From contig OX337229.1 of the NCBI GenBank assembly GCA_946965045.2, positions 5,952,001 to 6,016,000 of the forward strand: DNA of 64,000 bases. The letters are read 5' to 3'. This DNA comes from Epithemia pelagica (lineage: Eukaryota > Bacillariophyta > Bacillariophyceae > Surirellales > Surirellaceae). Of this stretch, positions 58,801 to 64,000 are shown piece by piece. The notes under the pieces were generated by a model. It saw only the letters and a program-made list of their open reading frames with translations, did no database searches and was not told where the DNA came from. The first letter of the stretch is position 1; the number at the start of each line of letters is the position of its first letter. The position numbers and the translations under genes were made by a program.

Positions 58801-58906
58801 CGAACTGTGGACCGACATTACCAAAGATATGGAACATCGTCACAAAACAGTGGGAGAGCATTTGGAATTGGCTTATCAGTACCTGCAATCTCAATCCTCC
58901 TCTTGA
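55877..58906 (+). CDS. PRPF6: Pre-mRNA-processing factor 6 (PRP6), U4/U6.U5 tri-snRNP component
   Basis: 1009 residues, no intron, close to the 900-950 residues usual for the family. The N-terminal PRP1_N region reads [26 protein letters not shown], the hallmark of PRP6. It is followed by the conserved stretch [20 protein letters not shown] and RRRHSKKRK. From about residue 330 onward there are repeated HAT/TPR helices (e.g. [58 protein letters not shown]). PRP6 bridges U5 with U4/U6 in the tri-snRNP in the nucleus. Start is the first ATG after a T-run in ACCACCATGG context. A SINE tail lies directly upstream. Confidence 0.95.
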   Translation: [1009 protein letters not shown]

Positions 58907-59326
58907 CAATGGCGATTGAGGCTCTCAATTCTTGTTAGATATATATATGCAAGGGTGTTCTACAAACTGTTGTACGCTATTATTGAATGGTATGTTCACC
59001 CGCAAAACCTCTCTTCATTCGCTGTGACCCTGGAAAATCGGTGACTCACGTTGTTCCCACGGAGCGTTGGAGAAACGCGAGTCAGAGGGACGTTGTCCAC
59101 GCATGAGACTTGTCGGTGTGTCTGGTATGGATCCATTTGAGGATAGGAGTGGTTCTGCACAAAGAGAGAGGTTGTACATTCCTCTGCGACTGTGGTGGTC
59201 TCTTCGCCGCGCATCCGAATAGACTTTTAGGGTAGCAATCATACATGACAAATAGTTCAACTTCACAGACAGTGGACCTCTTTCAACGCTCATCCAAATC
59301 GTCCGTGCCAGCAACTCTTGTTTCTC
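58907..59326. other. Intergenic region, nothing recognised
   Basis: 420 bp between the ends of PRP6 and the convergent three-repeat membrane protein gene. Confidence 0.45.
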
Positions 59327-60338
59327 TCATACGGAGGATGCCAGCAAACACGTGAGTTCGTCCACCATGGAATCTTCTTCTTCCTGCTCCTCCTCTTCAG
59401 AATCGACCGTGGGTGTATCGGATCCAAACGACCAGGTTTCCTTGAGTTGGAGACCGGCTGGAGAGGGTGGTGGAGGTGTCCGTGGTGGTGCTTCCTCCAG
59501 CTGAACCAGAGCTGACCACTGGTCGTCCAATTGGCACAAGTATCGTGTCAAAAAGACGAGACCCACCGTCAAGGCTAGAAACCGCCAGAGGTCCTCGGTT
59601 TCGCCCACGGAACGCCATCCCATAAAGTCGGAACATCCCCAAATGGCACCGACTAGTAGAATACCAGAAACCAAAGACAAAGGATTGACATGTTGAGACC
59701 AGGAACAAGGATGCGGCTACTATATGGGATGATCCATCCAACCATGACGTACCTGCCCCAAATACCTCCAAGACCAGCTTGGCGGCAAACAGGGATACCA
59801 ATTGAGGAGTGTCGGTAACCTCTACCATTCGATGGACCGTCGTGGTTGCCTTGCGATTCAAATCTTGCCAGTACTGGTACATGTGGGAGAGAAACCGACC
59901 ACCAAACAAGATGCCCACACCGAAACAGACTTGCCGCCAAAACTCTTGTGTTTCGTCGGTGCGCAAGGTCAGACATTCAAAGAATCCCCAAACGGCTCCA
60001 ATCGCTCCCAGGACTTGCAAGACAAACCTTGTGACAAGGGTGTGAACAAACGAAACAATCGTCTTATTATTGTTGTGGTCGCTGCAAGTTGCACGGTTGG
60101 CCGCACACAATTCCTGTCCCAGTTGAAGGACCCAACGAATGGCAAACAACACAGAGACCAGGCGGGCAATGGATTGCCAGAATTCGGTCGTGTCATTCGT
60201 TCGAAAGGAAAAGGTTTCAGCGGGCCCCCAAATGGCTCCTCCTCCACCCAAGACTTCCAACACAAACTTGGCGAGATAGACTTGCACCAGTGGGCGCAGT
60301 CCTCCTCCTCCTCTTGGATGGTGGTGGTGGGATGGCAT
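59327..60338 (-). CDS. Three-repeat 'GAIWG' membrane protein, paralogue 1, two exons
   Basis: Exon 1 is 60338-59753 and exon 2 59652-59327, with a GTACGT donor and CTACTAG acceptor (100-bp intron, phase 1). The product has 303 residues, starts MPSHHHHPRGG, and contains three tandem repeats of about 80 residues: KFVLEVLGGGGAIWGPAE...LRWVLQL-type, RFVLQVLGAIGAVWGFFECL...RFLSHM, KLVLEVFGAVGAIWGCSDFM...RYLCQL. Each repeat has an amphipathic first helix with G-x-x-GA(I/V)WG, a polar turn (R-T-x-x-T-x-EFW), and a second hydrophobic helix (VGILFGGRFL), so about six membrane segments are expected. The Ser/Glu-rich tail is cytosolic-looking (WSFGSDTPTVDSEEEEQEEE). I do not recognise the family. The intron lies in the core of the third repeat. 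Confidence 0.7.
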
Positions 60339-61801
60339 GATCTGCGAAGAATGTGTATGTGGGCTCTTCTCAAGCCAGTCCTCGTTGAGATCGTTGAGGT
60401 ATCTTGTTGTTGTGCGACAAAATGGTGAGTAGAATGAAAATTCTCGCAATACACACATGCGATTGCGATGGGAGATGCCTCAACATTCCCAGAATCTCAC
60501 AGATCAATCATGGATGGCGAAGCGAGATCCCAAAGTGGTCACTCGCCCAGGGACAAGTGGTGACGCGCCTGGTGCTTTGGAATCCCCGCCAGGCGCAGAT
60601 TATTTAATGGATTGATAAAACAATGGATGACCGTTCTTCGATCATTGTTTTTCTTCGGGGCTGTATGGTTTTGAATAGGGGTTGGCCCGGCGTTTTTTGC
60701 CTAACGTGGGAAGGTTTTGGTGTATAGTACTGAATTTCGACTCTGGAGCTAAAAAAATTGTTTCGAGTCTTTGATGTTTTTCCACCCCCAGACCCCCTTA
60801 GCCTGCCGGCTTACCCGACACGTTCATTCTGAACTCAGTCGAATACGATCGGTTCAACGGACACTGCAATAATGAGGAACATCCAACGACCGTCCGAATG
60901 CGTGGAACTGAGACCTGCAACAGACAGAACCGTGGAAGTCCGTTCTCCGTTGGTCGTAGTCGGTGCACGTTCCACTACAATACTATGGTCACACGCTCCA
61001 CCTGTTTAACAAACTTGGAATTATAAGGACTCGCCCCCACTTTGGATATCTAAGTGTCCCGAGCAAAAGGAATCTTGGACAAAGGCACTCCATAATCAAT
61101 CGCCTCTTGCACTCTCAAAACAAAGTAAAAAGTTATATACCCCAAAGTCCAACAGCTCTGTTGTTCCTATCGCATCCGGGACCTTTGTTTCGGTTGTTGC
61201 TTGCACGAGTGGAATTGGAATAGATGCTACCACGAGTGGGCTTTGATAATAGTCCTAACAGGCTTAGGGTTCTTTAGCTCGTAGCCCCTGTCAAACAAAA
61301 TGGGCATCAAAATTTGTACAAGGGAAATGCGTTTCGTATGCCAACTTAGCATTGCGTTCGTGTGATTCCACAGTCTTTCACGGATAGCCTAGTGTCATGC
61401 GTTGCACAGTGGAACTACCCAAAGCGCACTCCATCAGGAGTGCCAGGTCAAAGAGAGTGGGCTTTTGGACAATGATATCGAACGACAATCCGCTCGCTTC
61501 GTCCTTGCAGCAAGGCCATCAAACGTTCCATTGTACGTCATCCGTTATGGCCATGCCAAATGCGAAATACATCAATTTCTCTGGATCGGGCAACACTCCA
61601 TCCAATTCTAGAAATGGTTGCATCGAGGAATAGCAAACATTCTTTGGATATCATGTCCTGGACCAACGATAGTGTGTGTAGTGTGTCGTCCCTCTAGAAC
61701 CTTGCGCCCTGCTGCGGATTGTGGTTGAGCGAATTTCATGGCACGGCTCCAGTTCCATCCTTCCGCGCCAATCCTCCATACAAATTCCAAGTTTGTGTGG
61801 G
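60339..61801. other. Intergenic region, no gene recognised
   Basis: About 1.46 kb between the two membrane-protein paralogues, containing the promoter of paralogue 1 and 3' flank of paralogue 2. Frames at 60963-61223 and 61397-61633 are short and show no protein-like features. Confidence 0.5.
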
Positions 61802-62765
61802 TCAGCAATGATCCACGGAGGAGACGCCCGAGTGTGGTGAAATGGGTGACCGGGGTGTGACCAGCAAGCCGGTGGATTCGTCCACCAGGTCATCCTCTTC
61901 ATCCTCGCAAGAGGCAACGGTATCCGATCCAAAGGAAACGGTTTCCTTGAGTTGAACTCCGGTAGGAGTCGAGGGTTTGATAGAAAAGGGTTCCTGGTCC
62001 ATGCTCGAAATGTGGTGTTGCATTTGAACGAGATAGCGCACCAAAAATACCAACCCTACCGTCAGAGCATTGAAACGCCAAATCTTTTGAGTCTCGTGAT
62101 TCCGCCAAGTCATAAAATCGGAAAATCCCCAAATGGCTCCGACTAATGTGATACATCCAAGCAGACTGTGAGAAAATAGAACAAACGTGACTGCGGAATG
62201 TTCTGCATGTTTACTTACCTGCTCCACACACTTCTAGAATAAGCTTGGTGGAAAAGACTTGAAGAAATCGAGTCAGTCGATGGACTTGAAGAGGCGGAGG
62301 TGACGGGCCTTTCCGAGTCATATCATTGTAATACTCCTTCATGAGGGATAGATACCGGCAAAAGAAAATGAATCCAACAAACAGACAGCATGTGCGCCAG
62401 AATTCTTGCGTTTCCTCGTTGCGGAGCGTAAGACAGGCAGATACTCCCCAAATAGCTCCACTTGCTCCCAGCACTTGCAGGACAAACTTTGTGACAATCG
62501 TTTGCAAAAAAGACAAGAGCGTCTTCTCTTCCTTGCCCAGGAGATTGTAATGCGTCAACAGTTCCAGTATCAAGCGGACCGCAAACAAAGAGGAGGCGAA
62601 GCGAGCCGTGTGTTGCCAGAATTCAAGAGTGTCCTCATTGCGCAAGGTCAAAATCTCGGCAGGTCCCCATATCGCTCCTCCTCCACCCAAGACTTCCAAC
62701 ACGAACTTGGGGAGAAATACTTGCCACAAGTCACGCATTCCTCCTTGGTGGTGGTCGTGGGACAT
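61802..62765 (-). CDS. Three-repeat 'GAIWG' membrane protein, paralogue 2, two exons
   Basis: Exon 1 is 62765-62219 and exon 2 62142-61802, with GTAAGT donor and CATTAG acceptor (76-bp intron, phase 1). 295 residues beginning MSHDHHQGGMRDLWQ. The three repeats align with paralogue 1: KFVLEVLGGGGAIWGPAEIL, KFVLQVLGASGAIWGVSACL, KLILEVCGAVGAIWGFSDFM, each followed by an R-N-(E/D)-x-T-x-(E)FW turn and a hydrophobic helix (FVGFIFFCRYLS, LTVGLVFLVRYLV). The C-terminal tail shares LKET(V/W)SFGSD with paralogue 1 and ends in an acidic then Ser/Pro-rich stretch. The intron sits at exactly the same codon as in paralogue 1, so they arose by duplication of one intron-containing gene. Confidence 0.7.
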
Positions 62766-64000
62766 GGTGGTGGTACGTGTCAGGGAGAGAGAGCCCGTGG
62801 TGGTGGCAACTGGCAGAAGCCTGTGGGGAGAAGAGAGGTTGGATGAGTCTCGAAATATGAGACAGAAGGTATAGATAGATAGGGCGCCGTACAGTGTCAG
62901 TGTGTGCCGTGGGGGTTGAGAACGAAAAAAAGTGCTGACGAATGAGTGTCGCCCCAAGACGAGAGTGTGGAGAGTCCTGCGCTTTGAAGGAGCCCCAACG
63001 CTCGAATCGTCCGTTGGGTGTTTTATTGTTATGGTACGCGTTCTTTGAACGTGTAATTCAAACCCCAGTGTCACGCAAGCACACGTGGGGCATGTATCAA
63101 TCCATCTGCATCGTCACTTATCTGCAGAGACTCAACGCTTGCCTTTCGGACGCCACACGCGTTCAGATACTTCGGTCTTCGGTACACATTACTCGAACCC
63201 GTTGAGAATTTTTCATATGGGAGTACCGCGCGGGGGCGTCTCTCCCGACTCCCGACACCTTCCACGAAGCAGGAACCAAAGTTTGGGGAGAGTCATCGCG
63301 CGCGGTTACGAATAGTTAGAGCGTAGCTTCTCAACGGACTTCTGTTGCTTTCCGTTGGTTCTATAACTAAATTGAATCCAGGACGTTCAACGGAAGAAAC
63401 GTCGGAAGAATTTTGAACCGACCATCGACAACGTCTGAAGTCATTTGATTTTTTTCGCTTGGAATTTTCCGTTGATCTTGGATGGTGGTTCACATCAAAA
63501 TCGGACAGAAGCATGGTCCGGAGTTCGAAGTATCATAGCCAGCGCTATAGCAATAGAGCCCTAGGAGTAATATGAGTCTCAACACATCTTATCCAGTGTT
63601 TCTGCCTACCTAGAGCTACGAGAACAAGTAAGATAAGAGAGCTTGGTCTCTATGGTTGCAGTCACTGCCCATAGGATTCACTGCTCCCACAGGCTATAGA
63701 CTCGAAAGGCGTGTTTTCGTCTGACACGGAACAGAGATACGATCACACGAGAACCAGCACACGTCCTGTTTTCCAGACGACACAAGATCGCACGCGCAAA
63801 ATGTTTGAGGGTTTGGTCCAGAACGCAACAGAGATTCGCTTCGACCAAAACCCAATCGATGGCTAGCGAACTCAACAGCTGTCCTAATAGTAGAGTAGTT
63901 GTTTAGTTCCAAACGAGTCCACCCTAGGTTTGCATTCAATCGGTACCATGAACAGGGACGTTTTTCTTTCACTGCGACAAATGGTAGTTCGTTTCTGGAC
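62766..64000. other. Right-end region without a recognised gene
   Basis: Upstream of paralogue 2 the frame stays open to 63074 but loses similarity to paralogue 1 before the chosen Met. From about 63080 to the window end only short overlapping frames occur; no domain or repeat was recognised. Confidence 0.45.

Overview
The window is nuclear DNA from a photosynthetic stramenopile, almost certainly a diatom. The evidence is spliceosomal introns, plastid presequences with a signal peptide followed by an ASAFAP-like Phe (phytoene desaturase '...SVSAFAP', a PsbP-like protein '...AASFAL'), secondary-plastid proteins, mitochondrial L7/L12 proteins, a PRP6 splicing factor, and low-complexity Q/D/S/T tracts. 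There is one 200-base assembly gap (5879-6078). The species cannot be fixed from sequence alone.

Layout. 1-8880 holds single-copy genes: the 3' end of a membrane-anchored pepsin-type aspartic protease, a plastid TPR/PAP-fibrillin-like protein, a RING-H2 membrane protein interrupted by the gap, a 130-bp CTT microsatellite, and a HAD-phosphatase domain of the type found fused to UbiA-like enzymes. 9040-40033 is an accessory block. A unit of about 7.7 kb is repeated three times (unit 1 is 5'-truncated and carries insertions; unit 2 about 20364-28056; unit 3 about 28057-35854), followed by a fourth partial and a fifth near-full first gene. Each unit holds gene A (+, Crinkler-like NTPase), gene B (-, Crinkler-like NTPase plus putative nuclease), gene C (+, heptad-repeat protein, unknown) and gene D (-, TatA/TatB-like). 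Unit 1 also carries a 927-bp TIR element and a Crypton-like tyrosine-recombinase element; units 2 and 3 preserve the empty site of the TIR element. A 251-bp tRNA-headed SINE-like element with an 18-bp target-site duplication sits just 5' of gene A in each complete unit.

The main result is a chimeric origin for gene A. Its upstream region and its signal-peptide/plastid-type presequence closely match those of the single-copy metallophosphatase gene at 40556-42478 next door, while the rest of gene A is a Crinkler-like P-loop NTPase and, in the fifth copy only, a PD-(D/E)XK-like nuclease end. All copies of A carry different disabling lesions. A long perfect hairpin in the coding sequence has at its tip the 13-bp duplication that breaks three of the copies.

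40556-64000 returns to ordinary genes: the metallophosphatase, a small mitochondrial-type protein with one intron, a thylakoid-lumen PsbP-like protein, phytoene desaturase, three adjacent mitochondrial bL12-family genes, a proline-rich single-pass membrane protein, a secreted protein with a CaMKII-association/SnoaL-like fold, PRP6 (with a SINE tail just upstream), and two neighbouring paralogues of an unrecognised membrane protein built from three repeats with a 'GAIWG' core and sharing one intron position.
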